DNA of 64,000 bases from contig NZ_CM011004.1 of the NCBI RefSeq assembly GCF_000158095.2, positions 1 through 64,000 on the forward strand, in the 5' to 3' direction. Made by a program: the position numbers and the translations under genes. Below are positions 33,687 to 41,398 of this stretch, piece by piece; position 1 is the stretch's first letter, and each line of letters starts with the position of its first letter. Under the pieces are notes generated by a model, which ran no database searches, was not told the DNA's origin, and saw only the letters and a program-made list of their open reading frames with translations. Origin of the DNA: Roseibium alexandrii DFL-11. GTDB taxonomy: Bacteria > Pseudomonadota > Alphaproteobacteria > Rhizobiales > Stappiaceae.

Positions 33687-36116
33687 ATGCTCGGGTATAT
33701 CTGGGGATCAACGCAGCGAAAATTTCTCGTCATTATGCTCGCAACGTTGATTGCCGTGAACGGCCCGCTTTTGCTGTTGTTTTTCGTTGTTACCAAAGAC
33801 ACGCTGGAACGCGAGATGGTTGCGAAACAGCAGGTTCTCGTTGACGTCAACAGCAAGGTCTTGAGCAAGCTGATTTGGGATTTCGACGACGAAAATCTGA
33901 AAAAATGGACAGCAGCCATCGCCACAGAGCCAGACATTTTCAGCATCGAGGTCCTCGATGATACCGACAACCGGCTCGCGTTTGTTTCAAACGCCGATGA
34001 CGGCAATCCGGCCTCGCACGAAGGCGGGACATTGTTCTCAAAGGACATCATCCACGTCATTGATGGGAATGATTACAACGTCGGCACGCTGAACATCTGG
34101 TTCATGTCGGAACGCCTGCGGAGTGCCGCCATCGAACAGGTCGCCTACCCCGCCATTTTGTTTGTGGTTTCGACGATTTCTGTCCTTATCGTTGCCCTGC
34201 TTGCCAACCGCGTCATGATCAACCGGCCCTTGAGCCGGCTGAATGAAGCCATCGAGACCACCCATCGGTCGGGAACCCGCAAACGGGTGGATTGGTCATC
34301 ATCTGACGAGTTCGGCAGCGTCACCGAAGCCTTTAACGAGATGCAGGACAGCCTCGACAAGGACGAAGCCAAGCTGTTGAAGGCAAACAAGCGGCTGGCA
34401 TTTCTGTACCACAACACGCCGGTGATGCTTTACTCCATTGACCATGAAGACCGGATCCTGAACGTGTCCGATTATTGGTTGAGCGCTACGGGGTACGCGC
34501 GGGAGGCCGTCATAGGCCGCAAGCTCAGGGAGTTCCTCCAACCCGATTGCACAGAGGAATATCTCGACAGCCGCAAGCGCCTGTTCTCAGCGGAGCACAT
34601 GTCTTTCGAAATCACCTCGGTTTTCATCAGGGCCGACGGATCGCCGCTGGATGTTCTGATCACCGAAATCAGGGATTTCGACAAGAGTTCGACCGGCCGG
34701 CAATCGCTCTCCGTCATGGCTGACATCTGTCAACTGAAAGCCGCAGAGGCAAAGATCCTCCATCAAGCGCGAACGGATTTCCTGACCGGACTGCTGAACA
34801 GGCACGGTTTCACGCACCGGATGAACGAGGCGATCGACGCAGCCGATGCGGACCATGAAATCGCCGTGCTCTTCTTTGATCTCGACAACTTCAAATGGGT
34901 CAATGACAATCTCGGACACTTTGCCGGCGACCAGGTCCTGAAGCTGGTCACACAAAGAGTATCCAAGCTCTTGAAAACCGATGATTGTTTCGGCCGTTTT
35001 GGCGGCGATGAGTTCGCCATCTTGCTGTCCGGTGGCGATGTCCGCGCGCGCGCTGTCGATCTGGCAACACGCATCAACCAAGTCCTGAAGCAACCGATCA
35101 GCCTTTCCGGAAGGCAGCTGCAAATTTCTGCCAGCATCGGGATTTCCTATTATCCGGAAAATGCGGACACGGCGGATGACCTGCTGCAGACCTCCGATGT
35201 CGCCATGTACCGCCAAAAGGGCAGCGGACGGAACGGACACTGCGTCTTCGATGTCCAATTCGGCCAGGAAGCCGCACGCCAATTGGAGGTCAAGGAGCTC
35301 ATTTCCGAGGCTCTGAAACATGATTGGTTTGAGCTTTACTACCAGCCCATCGTTCATCTCAACGAGCGGAGCATCGTCGGGTTCGAAGGCCTTTTGCGGC
35401 TCGTGCACCCGGACATGGGCATCTTGCCGCCACGGGAGTACATCACGGTTGCCGAACAGACCGGCAGCATTCTGGAAATCGGCGACCGGGTCTTGCGGCT
35501 CGGCATGCGGGCGCTCAAAGAGCTTGAGCAGCAACCTGATTGGCAGGACGCCTATGTGACGCTCAACCTGTCAGCGGCCCAGTTCAGACGGGAACTGCCG
35601 GACACTTTGGCCAGGTACCTTGCGCAACATGATCTGGTGGGCGACCGGCTGGTACTCGAAATCACCGAAACAACCTTAATGCAGAACAGTGCCGATCTAG
35701 ACGGACTGATCGAGGATATCCGGAAACTCGGATGTGCCCTGGCACTCGATGATTTTGGGACCGGCTTTTCATCGCTCAGCTACATGAACCGCCTGCACGT
35801 TGATACGGTCAAGATCGACCGGTCGTTTGTTCAAGGACTTGGAGATACCTCCAACAAAGATGCGTCCGGCAAGACCGCGCCACTTGTTGAAGCCATTGTC
35901 GGCCTGTCGGAGAAGCTGGATCTAACCGTGATTGCAGAGGGCATCGAAACCGAAGAACAACTTGGCAGCTTGACACAACGGAATGTAAGGTTTGGTCAGG
36001 GTTTCCTCTTCGGAGAGGCCAAACCGCTTGATGTTTGGCTCAACGGGCCATTGAAAAGCCGGTCAAGCAGATACGCCTTGCCGGACCTGAAAGAGTTGGA
36101 AGCCCGGCCGTACTGA
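33687..36116 (+). CDS. Membrane HAMP-PAS-GGDEF-EAL cyclic di-GMP protein
   Basis: 809 residues. The first membrane segment (FLVIMLATLIAVNGPLLLLF, ~11-32), a periplasmic sensor domain (~35-150), a second membrane segment (~155-178), HAMP (~180-235), PAS (~240-350), GGDEF (~360-520; GRFGGDEFAIL) and EAL (~535-790). EAL reads EGL, with TLNLSAAQF, LEITETTL, LDDFGTG, VKIDRSF, EGIETE and FGQGFLFGE all present, so c-di-GMP breakdown is likely. The ribosome site is weak. The next gene, a solute-binding protein, begins 28 bp later; it may deliver the periplasmic signal. Confidence 0.9.
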   Translation: MLGYIWGSTQRKFLVIMLATLIAVNGPLLLLFFVVTKDTLEREMVAKQQVLVDVNSKVLSKLIWDFDDENLKKWTAAIATEPDIFSIEVLDDTDNRLAFVSNADDGNPASHEGGTLFSKDIIHVIDGNDYNVGTLNIWFMSERLRSAAIEQVAYPAILFVVSTISVLIVALLANRVMINRPLSRLNEAIETTHRSGTRKRVDWSSSDEFGSVTEAFNEMQDSLDKDEAKLLKANKRLAFLYHNTPVMLYSIDHEDRILNVSDYWLSATGYAREAVIGRKLREFLQPDCTEEYLDSRKRLFSAEHMSFEITSVFIRADGSPLDVLITEIRDFDKSSTGRQSLSVMADICQLKAAEAKILHQARTDFLTGLLNRHGFTHRMNEAIDAADADHEIAVLFFDLDNFKWVNDNLGHFAGDQVLKLVTQRVSKLLKTDDCFGRFGGDEFAILLSGGDVRARAVDLATRINQVLKQPISLSGRQLQISASIGISYYPENADTADDLLQTSDVAMYRQKGSGRNGHCVFDVQFGQEAARQLEVKELISEALKHDWFELYYQPIVHLNERSIVGFEGLLRLVHPDMGILPPREYITVAEQTGSILEIGDRVLRLGMRALKELEQQPDWQDAYVTLNLSAAQFRRELPDTLARYLAQHDLVGDRLVLEITETTLMQNSADLDGLIEDIRKLGCALALDDFGTGFSSLSYMNRLHVDTVKIDRSFVQGLGDTSNKDASGKTAPLVEAIVGLSEKLDLTVIAEGIETEEQLGSLTQRNVRFGQGFLFGEAKPLDVWLNGPLKSRSSRYALPDLKELEARPY

Positions 36117-36144
36117 AAACCGTGTCACCGACAAGGGGCAACAG

Positions 36145-36921
36145 ATGAAGGCAGTGACAAGACGGACCGTTCTGGCAGGCATGGCTGTGTTGGCGCCCCT
36201 GCCATCGCTCCGCTTGTCCCGGGCAAGTTCCGACCTTGGTGGTCTCAAGGTGATGACGGAAGAGTACCCCCCCTACAATTATCAAGTGGGGGGCGAGCTG
36301 ATGGGGCTCAGCGTTGAGATCATGGAAGAAATCTTCAATCGGACTGCCTCCGGTCACAGCCGATCCGACATCTCGCTCCTGCCATGGGCGCGCGGCTACA
36401 ACCTCACCCTCCAGCGGTCCGGGCATGCGCTCTTCTCGACGACCCGCACACCGGACCGTGAAAGCCTGTTCAAATGGGTCGGGCCCTTTGTTCCGACAGT
36501 CGTGGGGCTGATTGCCAAAAAGAGCAGAAACCTGAAGATCCAAACAGTTCAGGACTTGGCGGACCTGCGAATTGGGGTGGTCAAGGACGATATAGGACAG
36601 TTGCTCTTGCAGGCAAACGGCGTTCCGGATGACCGGATCGAAGCGGTGCTGTCAAACGATCAGAATTTCCGCAAGCTCATTGCCGGCCGTGTGGATGCCA
36701 TCTCCTATGAAACCAGAGTGACCCGGTGGGCGCTGCAAACGCGTGATGTCGCCCTGGATGAGTATGAAACTGTCTATGAACTGGACCGCGGTGAACTCTA
36801 TCTCGTTCTTCACCACAAGACGCCCGATGACCTCGTCGATCTCCTGCAATCGGTGTTCGACACCATGGTCGACGACGGCACCCATGCCCAGATCCTGCAG
36901 CGCTACGGGATCGAGTCTTAA
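36145..36921 (+). CDS. Periplasmic solute-binding protein, SBP_bac_3-like
   Basis: 258 residues. A twin-arginine-like leader (TRRTVLAGMAVLAPL) is followed by a two-lobe amino-acid-type binding protein: LKVMTEEYPPYNYQVGGELM, LLPWARGYN, ALFSTTRTPDRE, DLRIGVVKDDIG, FRKLIAGRVDAISYE. No ABC permease or ATPase gene is nearby, so a transport role is doubtful. Its position right behind a membrane c-di-GMP protein with a periplasmic domain suggests a signalling partner, as in other orphan binding proteins; this is inference. Ribosome site AGGGG. Confidence 0.82.
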   Translation: MKAVTRRTVLAGMAVLAPLPSLRLSRASSDLGGLKVMTEEYPPYNYQVGGELMGLSVEIMEEIFNRTASGHSRSDISLLPWARGYNLTLQRSGHALFSTTRTPDRESLFKWVGPFVPTVVGLIAKKSRNLKIQTVQDLADLRIGVVKDDIGQLLLQANGVPDDRIEAVLSNDQNFRKLIAGRVDAISYETRVTRWALQTRDVALDEYETVYELDRGELYLVLHHKTPDDLVDLLQSVFDTMVDDGTHAQILQRYGIES

Positions 36922-37079
36922 GGACGCAAGGCACCTACTAGCGAATAACCACTCCCCGGTAATTACATATGCGAGAGCGCTCCGGCCAAGTAATTTATCA
37001 GCTGGCGTAATTACCGTGGATTTGAAGTTGTCCAGTACACCCGTCAACACAAGCCAGAACTTCATAGGAAGCTGACACC

Positions 37080-38150
37080 GTGCAATCTTCTACAGGCAAG
37101 TATTTTGTTGGGCTGGACCACGTTCGTGCCGTTGCTGCTTTCATGGTTTTCACTTGGCATTTTAACCACGTCAACGATGGCCACCTTGCCCCCGCACCAA
37201 TATTTCCACTGTCGATTTTCACGGAGGGCCATGTTGGGGTTGCTCTCTTCATGACCCTTAGCGGCTACCTTTTCGCCAAACTAATCGGTCATAATCAGAT
37301 TTATGCCTTACGGTTTCTGACTAACCGAATTATTCGGCTTTTCCCGCTGCTGTTCGTTGCCTTCGCATTGACGTTTTTTCTGCAAATCATGCCAAGTGGT
37401 CAATCAATTGGAACCTACCTTCAAATCCTACTGCGCGGCTTCGTGACGCCAGAATGGCCGAATGGGGGCTGGTCAATTACGGTAGAGCTTCATTTTTATT
37501 TAATGCTACCGCTCCTGCTTATGATTAGAACTCGTAACCCAATCGGTCTCCTCGTGGTAATCGCTCTTTCGATTACACTGCGAGCAGCACTTTGGGTCGT
37601 CAAAGGCGAAGTACAATCGCTCGCCTACTGGACGCTAGTGGGATGCATAGATCAATTTATTTTCGGAATGCTGGCTTTTTATTTCAGTCACCGACTGCGG
37701 AGGCGGCACTTTCTCGCGGTTGGCACCGGGCTTACTCTGCTCGTTTTCATGTACCTGTTTGATGTTTGGGGTGGTTTCTACATGAACGAAACATACCCGA
37801 CACCAAGCCCTGTCTGGATTGTTGCTCCAACGATCTCAGGTCTCTGCTTTGCGACTTTGATCGCTTGGTATGACACGTCCTTCCGCTTCGAAAGTCATTT
37901 CTTCTCCAAAGCGCTCGCACTCGTCGGCACTTGTTCCTATTCTATCTACCTATTGCATTTTTTCGTTGTGTTCGATCTCGCCCAATTCGTTCAGAAGCAT
38001 GTCGTTGACCTGACGCATACACCGACTATGGTCCTCGCCTCGGCGATCTGCTTTGTCGGTTTTGTACCTGTCGCTTGGGCGAGCTATCGTTTTTTTGAAC
38101 GCCCTCCAATGCGTTTCAGGCAGCCGTACATCCAACACGGCCAGACTTAA
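37080..38150 (+). CDS. Acyltransferase 3 family membrane protein (OafA/YrhL-like)
   Basis: 356 residues with about ten membrane segments. It starts YFVGLDHVRAVAAFMVFTWH, the usual signature with the conserved Arg and His, and later EGHVGVALFMTLSGYLFAKL. Members move acetyl or other acyl groups onto sugars of surface polysaccharides at the inner membrane. It starts with GTG 37080 behind AGGAAG. The gene is visibly richer in A and T than its neighbours and has different codon use, a sign of recent transfer. No neighbour explains its substrate, although the polysaccharide region is close. Confidence 0.85.
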   Translation: MQSSTGKYFVGLDHVRAVAAFMVFTWHFNHVNDGHLAPAPIFPLSIFTEGHVGVALFMTLSGYLFAKLIGHNQIYALRFLTNRIIRLFPLLFVAFALTFFLQIMPSGQSIGTYLQILLRGFVTPEWPNGGWSITVELHFYLMLPLLLMIRTRNPIGLLVVIALSITLRAALWVVKGEVQSLAYWTLVGCIDQFIFGMLAFYFSHRLRRRHFLAVGTGLTLLVFMYLFDVWGGFYMNETYPTPSPVWIVAPTISGLCFATLIAWYDTSFRFESHFFSKALALVGTCSYSIYLLHFFVVFDLAQFVQKHVVDLTHTPTMVLASAICFVGFVPVAWASYRFFERPPMRFRQPYIQHGQT

Positions 38151-38198
38151 AACTTCTATCGGCGCATAGTCTAATCAGGACGGCTTGAACGTGGTTGT

Positions 38199-38546
38199 TT
38201 ATTGATCCAGCTCTTCATTCACCACTTCCAGAAGAATTTGCAGCTCGCCGCTTTCGATCGTTGCCCAGATGATGTCTGCGTCGACGCGGAAGTACTCATG
38301 GGCAATGTGATCGCGCATTCCGGCAATCAGCCGCCAGGGAATGTCCGTATGGCGGGTTGTGACTTCCGGTGGCAATGCCTTCACAGCCTCGCCGATTTCC
38401 TGAAGGCAGGCCGTCACCGCACGGAACGTCTTGCGGTCTTCAAGCGGCGTTTTCAGGAACGCGGCCTGATCCAGATCAGCAACGAAAGTGCGAATGTCTA
38501 AAATGGCGCGCTGGATGTCTTCCAGCCGGTGGCGGGGTTCACGCAT
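38199..38546 (-). CDS. hepT: HepT-type HEPN ribonuclease toxin
   Basis: 115 residues. The HEPN RNase motif is present as RDHIAHEYF (R-X4-H-X-Y), preceded by the helical CLQEIGEAVKAL region. Family members cut RNA as dimers and are held inactive by a MNT nucleotidyltransferase partner that AMPylates the Tyr of this motif. The partner gene ends 6 bp upstream, so the two are co-transcribed with antitoxin first. Confidence 0.88.
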   Translation of the reverse strand: MREPRHRLEDIQRAILDIRTFVADLDQAAFLKTPLEDRKTFRAVTACLQEIGEAVKALPPEVTTRHTDIPWRLIAGMRDHIAHEYFRVDADIIWATIESGELQILLEVVNEELDQ

Positions 38547-38552
38547 GGCGCT

Positions 38553-39038
38553 TCAGAAGATCCGGAGTTCGTCGTTTGCAGCCGCCTCGGCCACATGCGG
38601 AGCGAGACGGGCGCGCGGTGCCAGATCCACCCGGCCAGGCATCTCGAGCGCTACCTCCAGAACTTCTCGAAGCCGGGCCAGATCGAACAGGGACAATTGC
38701 GCGCCCTCCTTCGGCTCATAACTCAAGTCGATATCGCTTCCGGCCTGGGCCTCGCCGCGAGCCAACGAACCGAAGAGATAAAGATGGCCGATCCCCTGCC
38801 CTTCCAGATCCCCGCGAACGCCCCTCAAACGGGCAATGACATCGGTCGCCGCCAACGGACCGGCTGATTGGTCATCCACATAGTTTTGGACGATCTGCTG
38901 AAGCAAATCCTGCACCTTCGCCCCGCGCTCCGCGGCCAGCGCCTTGAACCGGTTTTTCAGTGGCACCGGTACCCTGGCGGACAAAAACGCGGTTTCGGCA
39001 TTGTCGGAGACAAGCTTGGAGGTATTTTGCACTGACAT
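38553..39038 (-). CDS. mntA: MntA-type nucleotidyltransferase antitoxin with extra N-terminal domain
   Basis: 161 residues. The second half is a minimal nucleotidyltransferase with LFGSLARGEAQAGSDIDLSY (G-S-X10-D-X-D). Usual MntA proteins are ~100 residues. Here ~60 extra residues stand in front (LSARVPVPLKNRFKALAAER then VQDLLQQIVQNYVDDQ), which look like a ribbon-helix-helix or Arc-type DNA-binding motif. It could thus repress its own operon. Start GTG 39047 or ATG 39038; I prefer the latter. It lies close to a parS site, upstream of the cupin gene. Confidence 0.82.
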   Translation of the reverse strand: MSVQNTSKLVSDNAETAFLSARVPVPLKNRFKALAAERGAKVQDLLQQIVQNYVDDQSAGPLAATDVIARLRGVRGDLEGQGIGHLYLFGSLARGEAQAGSDIDLSYEPKEGAQLSLFDLARLREVLEVALEMPGRVDLAPRARLAPHVAEAAANDELRIF

Positions 39039-39114
39039 GGAACCCACCGTACGTTATTTTGTGCACAAATGCACATTATCACGTTTGGTGGCTCTTCTTC
39101 AATGCTGTTTCAAA

Positions 39115-39130
39115 GTTGACAGCTGTCAAC
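39115..39130. promoter_or_regulatory. parS-like palindrome 1
   Basis: GTTGACAGCTGTCAAC, a perfect 16-bp palindrome. It fits the consensus GTTNNNNGCNNNNAAC known for RepB-binding parS sites of repABC plasmids. It is one of four identical copies in 3.5 kb, upstream of the mntA gene. Confidence 0.82.
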
Positions 39131-39346
39131 TGGCTTCTGCGCTCCTGGAATACAGCCGGTCTGATTGCCTTTTCATCGGCGATCCATTCTCAAGCATGAA
39201 CCAAAACCGGCGATAACCCTTCCCCGGCTATGATCCGTCGGTTCCCGCACAAACGTTCAAGACAGGTCCGGATGGATTGAAGTACCGTGGGCGCGTTGAA
39301 GACAGAAAGCCCCTGCCCCTCTTGGCAGTTCACAGGACGGACCGAT

Positions 39347-39703
39347 ATGAAACCCATCAATCTCTCCGACAAGCTCTCAATGTTTGCCACTCATTGGGAT
39401 CCCCATGTGGTCGCCGATTACAACACCAACGACGTGATGGTGGTGAAGTTCAAGGGGGAGTTTCCCTTTCACAAGCATGAAGACACCGATGACTTCTTCC
39501 TTGTCCTTGAGGGCGAGATGATCATGGACATTGAAGGCGAGGACCCGCATGTGGTCAAAGCCGGGGAGCTCTTCATTGTGCCGAAAGGCGTTGTCCATCG
39601 GCCGCGTGCAGAAGAAGAAACCAAGGTCTTGCTCATAGAGCCCAAGGGTGTTCCGAACACCGGCGATTCCGGTATCAAACCGGCGACCAAACCCCGAATC
39701 TGA
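39347..39703 (+). CDS. Cupin-domain protein
   Basis: 118 residues, one small beta-barrel. Cupin motif 1 is FPFHKHEDTDDFFLVLEGEM (metal His and Glu), and motif 2 is AGELFIVPKGVVHRP. These are the metal-binding residues of mannose-6-phosphate isomerase-like and dioxygenase-like cupins, but no reaction can be stated. ATG 39347 has AGGA upstream; the open frame from 39287 is unsupported. It lies between two parS sites and is convergent to repC. Confidence 0.8.
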   Translation: MKPINLSDKLSMFATHWDPHVVADYNTNDVMVVKFKGEFPFHKHEDTDDFFLVLEGEMIMDIEGEDPHVVKAGELFIVPKGVVHRPRAEEETKVLLIEPKGVPNTGDSGIKPATKPRI

Positions 39704-39759
39704 TCTTCTGGACAAACCGCAACACCTTTTCAGCCAAAGCCGCCAGAACGCGCTCGTTT

Positions 39760-39775
39760 GTTGACAGCTGTCAAC
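39760..39775. promoter_or_regulatory. parS-like palindrome 2
   Basis: Exact copy of GTTGACAGCTGTCAAC, 24 bp beyond the repC stop codon and 57 bp beyond the cupin stop. Confidence 0.85.
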
Positions 39776-39798
39776 GCTCCCTTGGCAGCCCCCTGCCC

Positions 39799-41160
39799 TC
39801 ACCGGTTCAAAAGAGAGTCGAGCATTGGCCGGAGCCGGAATTTCCCGGCTTCGGCCTTCTCGCTCAAAACCCGTAAGTATCCGCCAGCGGATTTGATCTC
39901 CTCCGCCCGCTCGACCAAATAGGCCATCGTGACAATGGCCCCGGCTGGCCCCATATGCTGTTGCGCCCGCAGCCAGGCATCTTTCGAAATCCCGAGCATC
40001 GGCCGGATCAGCTCTGCCGCTTTGCGGGCATCAGACCAGTTGCCCAGGCCTTCCAGCGCATAATCGGCAAACGACGGACACGCCCGTTTCAGATCTCCGA
40101 GGGAGACTTGTTCCGGATCCCCCTTGGCGCTTCCCCGGATTTCATGCGCTTCGGTATCCTGTTGGTAACCCTGCCCGGCTTCCGATCCACTATGATGAAG
40201 GTCTTGCCGTTGCCCGACATCAGATGGGCGACCGCCCGCTTCTTTATTATCTGAGCAATATTCAAATGAGTCGTCTTTGTTTGAATTTTGAATATGGCGC
40301 TCATTACGAGCGTCGTTGCCGCTCATTTTTTTGTCTGATTGCGAGATATCCCCGGTTTGTGCAGACGCTTCTTCGCAGTCTCTTTCCCGCAACCCGACTT
40401 CGTCCATACCAGCCAGGAAGGCGCTTTCCACGCGAGCACGTAAGCGCACCAAAGCGTCACAGCGCTGCTTGTGGTCGTCGAGAGCGCCATTGCGCGCAAC
40501 GCGGCCGGAAAGCGCTTTGAGCTCTTCGGTGAAGCCTAGCCAAAGTGCCGGGTTACGAGAGCCCTGCCCGTCCTCGAATGCTGCCTCGATCATCTTTGAA
40601 ATGTCCCGGAGGTGCAGTGTGATCTCCGCCCTGACCCTTCGGACTTCTGCAGCATGCGCCCGTGCCGCCTCGGCCTGCTCGAAGACCTCAGGGGCCATCA
40701 GAGCCGCCGGAGCCAGATTGAAACCAAAGGCATCACGCACCTCACCGCCCGGCCCTTTGCGGGCGAAACGCTTGCCATTCGCGCTGTCCTTGCGCAGCAG
40801 AAGACCCGTTTTCACCAGCGTTGCGATATGCCGGCGCAGGGTCGGCGCGGACATTCCCCGGGTGCGCAAGGAAAGTTCGCCATTCGATGGAAAGACAATG
40901 ATGTCTTCAGAGCCGTCCAGCTCCTTTTCAGGATGAAAGCTCAGGAGCGCTTCCAGAACCGCGATCGCCCGATCGGACAAGGCATAGACGTCCCGTGCTT
41001 CAGTCAGGGCACGCAGGAACTGCCACTTGTCCGTTTTGCCGGTCCGGTTGCCGGAGGACTTGAGAGCTGCTCGATCAGCCTCAAGCTTCTCATGTGCCTT
41101 GAATAAGGCACTAGAAAAGGGTCCGCCGCCGAAAGGCGTCGTTGCAATACGATCCGTCAT
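39799..41160 (-). CDS. repC: Replication initiator RepC
   Basis: 453 residues when started at ATG 41160, where GAAGG is correctly placed; the frame extends to 41229 but N-terminal matches to RepC begin at ITTPFGG. N-terminal winged-helix (TDKWQFLRALTEARDVYALS, ...APTLRRHIATLVKTGLLLRK) binds origin DNA. A long acidic/Gln/Asn linker (about 285-350) is AT-rich at DNA level and is the likely oriV. The C-terminal part (SFADYALEGLGNWSDARKAA) is typical. It is the last gene of repABC and its level is probably set by the antisense RNA encoded just upstream on the other strand. Confidence 0.93.
   Translation of the reverse strand: MTDRIATTPFGGGPFSSALFKAHEKLEADRAALKSSGNRTGKTDKWQFLRALTEARDVYALSDRAIAVLEALLSFHPEKELDGSEDIIVFPSNGELSLRTRGMSAPTLRRHIATLVKTGLLLRKDSANGKRFARKGPGGEVRDAFGFNLAPAALMAPEVFEQAEAARAHAAEVRRVRAEITLHLRDISKMIEAAFEDGQGSRNPALWLGFTEELKALSGRVARNGALDDHKQRCDALVRLRARVESAFLAGMDEVGLRERDCEEASAQTGDISQSDKKMSGNDARNERHIQNSNKDDSFEYCSDNKEAGGRPSDVGQRQDLHHSGSEAGQGYQQDTEAHEIRGSAKGDPEQVSLGDLKRACPSFADYALEGLGNWSDARKAAELIRPMLGISKDAWLRAQQHMGPAGAIVTMAYLVERAEEIKSAGGYLRVLSEKAEAGKFRLRPMLDSLLNR
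40240..40345. other. AT-rich stretch inside repC, likely oriV
   Basis: In an otherwise GC-rich gene, this ~100-bp stretch is strongly A/T-rich (TTATTATCTGAGCAATATTC, then TTTGAATTTTGAATATGG). In studied repABC plasmids the replication origin lies in an AT-rich part of the middle of repC, so this is the best candidate. No experiment or iteron pattern is visible to confirm it. Confidence 0.6.
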
Positions 41161-41222
41161 GTGCATCACCTTCAAAAAGGCAATGAAAAGGCGTTCCCGG
41201 CCGCAAAACAGGGGCTCACGTC

Positions 41223-41251
41223 TTGACAATTTTGGGCGGAAGTGATTCTCT
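41223..41251 (+). promoter_or_regulatory. Promoter of antisense ctRNA
   Basis: A perfect -35 box TTGACA at 41223-41228 is followed after 17 bp by TTCTCT at 41246-41251, a weaker -10. It points to the plus strand, opposite to repC, in the repB-repC gap. Confidence 0.5.
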
Positions 41252-41257
41252 CAGATT

Positions 41258-41307
41258 GCTACATACAAAGAGGGCTTCCGGAGCAATTCGCTTTGGGGGC
41301 CTTTTTT
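41258..41307 (+). ncRNA. Antisense counter-transcribed RNA (ctRNA, incompatibility determinant)
   Basis: In repABC plasmids a ~50-60-nt RNA encoded opposite the repB-repC leader limits RepC production. Here the plus strand has a promoter-like pair and ends in a good terminator: GGCTTCCGGAG (41273-41283), loop CAATTCG, CTTTGGGGGCC (41291-41301) then TTTTTT; as RNA all 11 pairs form, four of them G-U. Start is estimated at 41258, giving ~50 nt. Position, strand and size all fit a ctRNA. Confidence 0.65.
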
Positions 41308-41372
41308 CTTGCCTTGTTTCCTTCCCTTCGTCGTTTCCAAATCCTTCAGCGCGGCAATTCCGCTTTCTGAAA

Positions 41373-41388
41373 GTTGACAGCTGTCAAC
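41373..41388. promoter_or_regulatory. parS-like palindrome 3
   Basis: Exact copy of GTTGACAGCTGTCAAC, 10 bp past the repB stop, in the repB-repC gap. Confidence 0.88.
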
Positions 41389-41398
41389 CGGACTTAAT

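Noticed and set aside
37080..39130. Genomic island with integrase
   Set aside because: AT-rich acyltransferase and a toxin-antitoxin pair are present, but no integrase, tRNA end or direct-repeat borders were seen.
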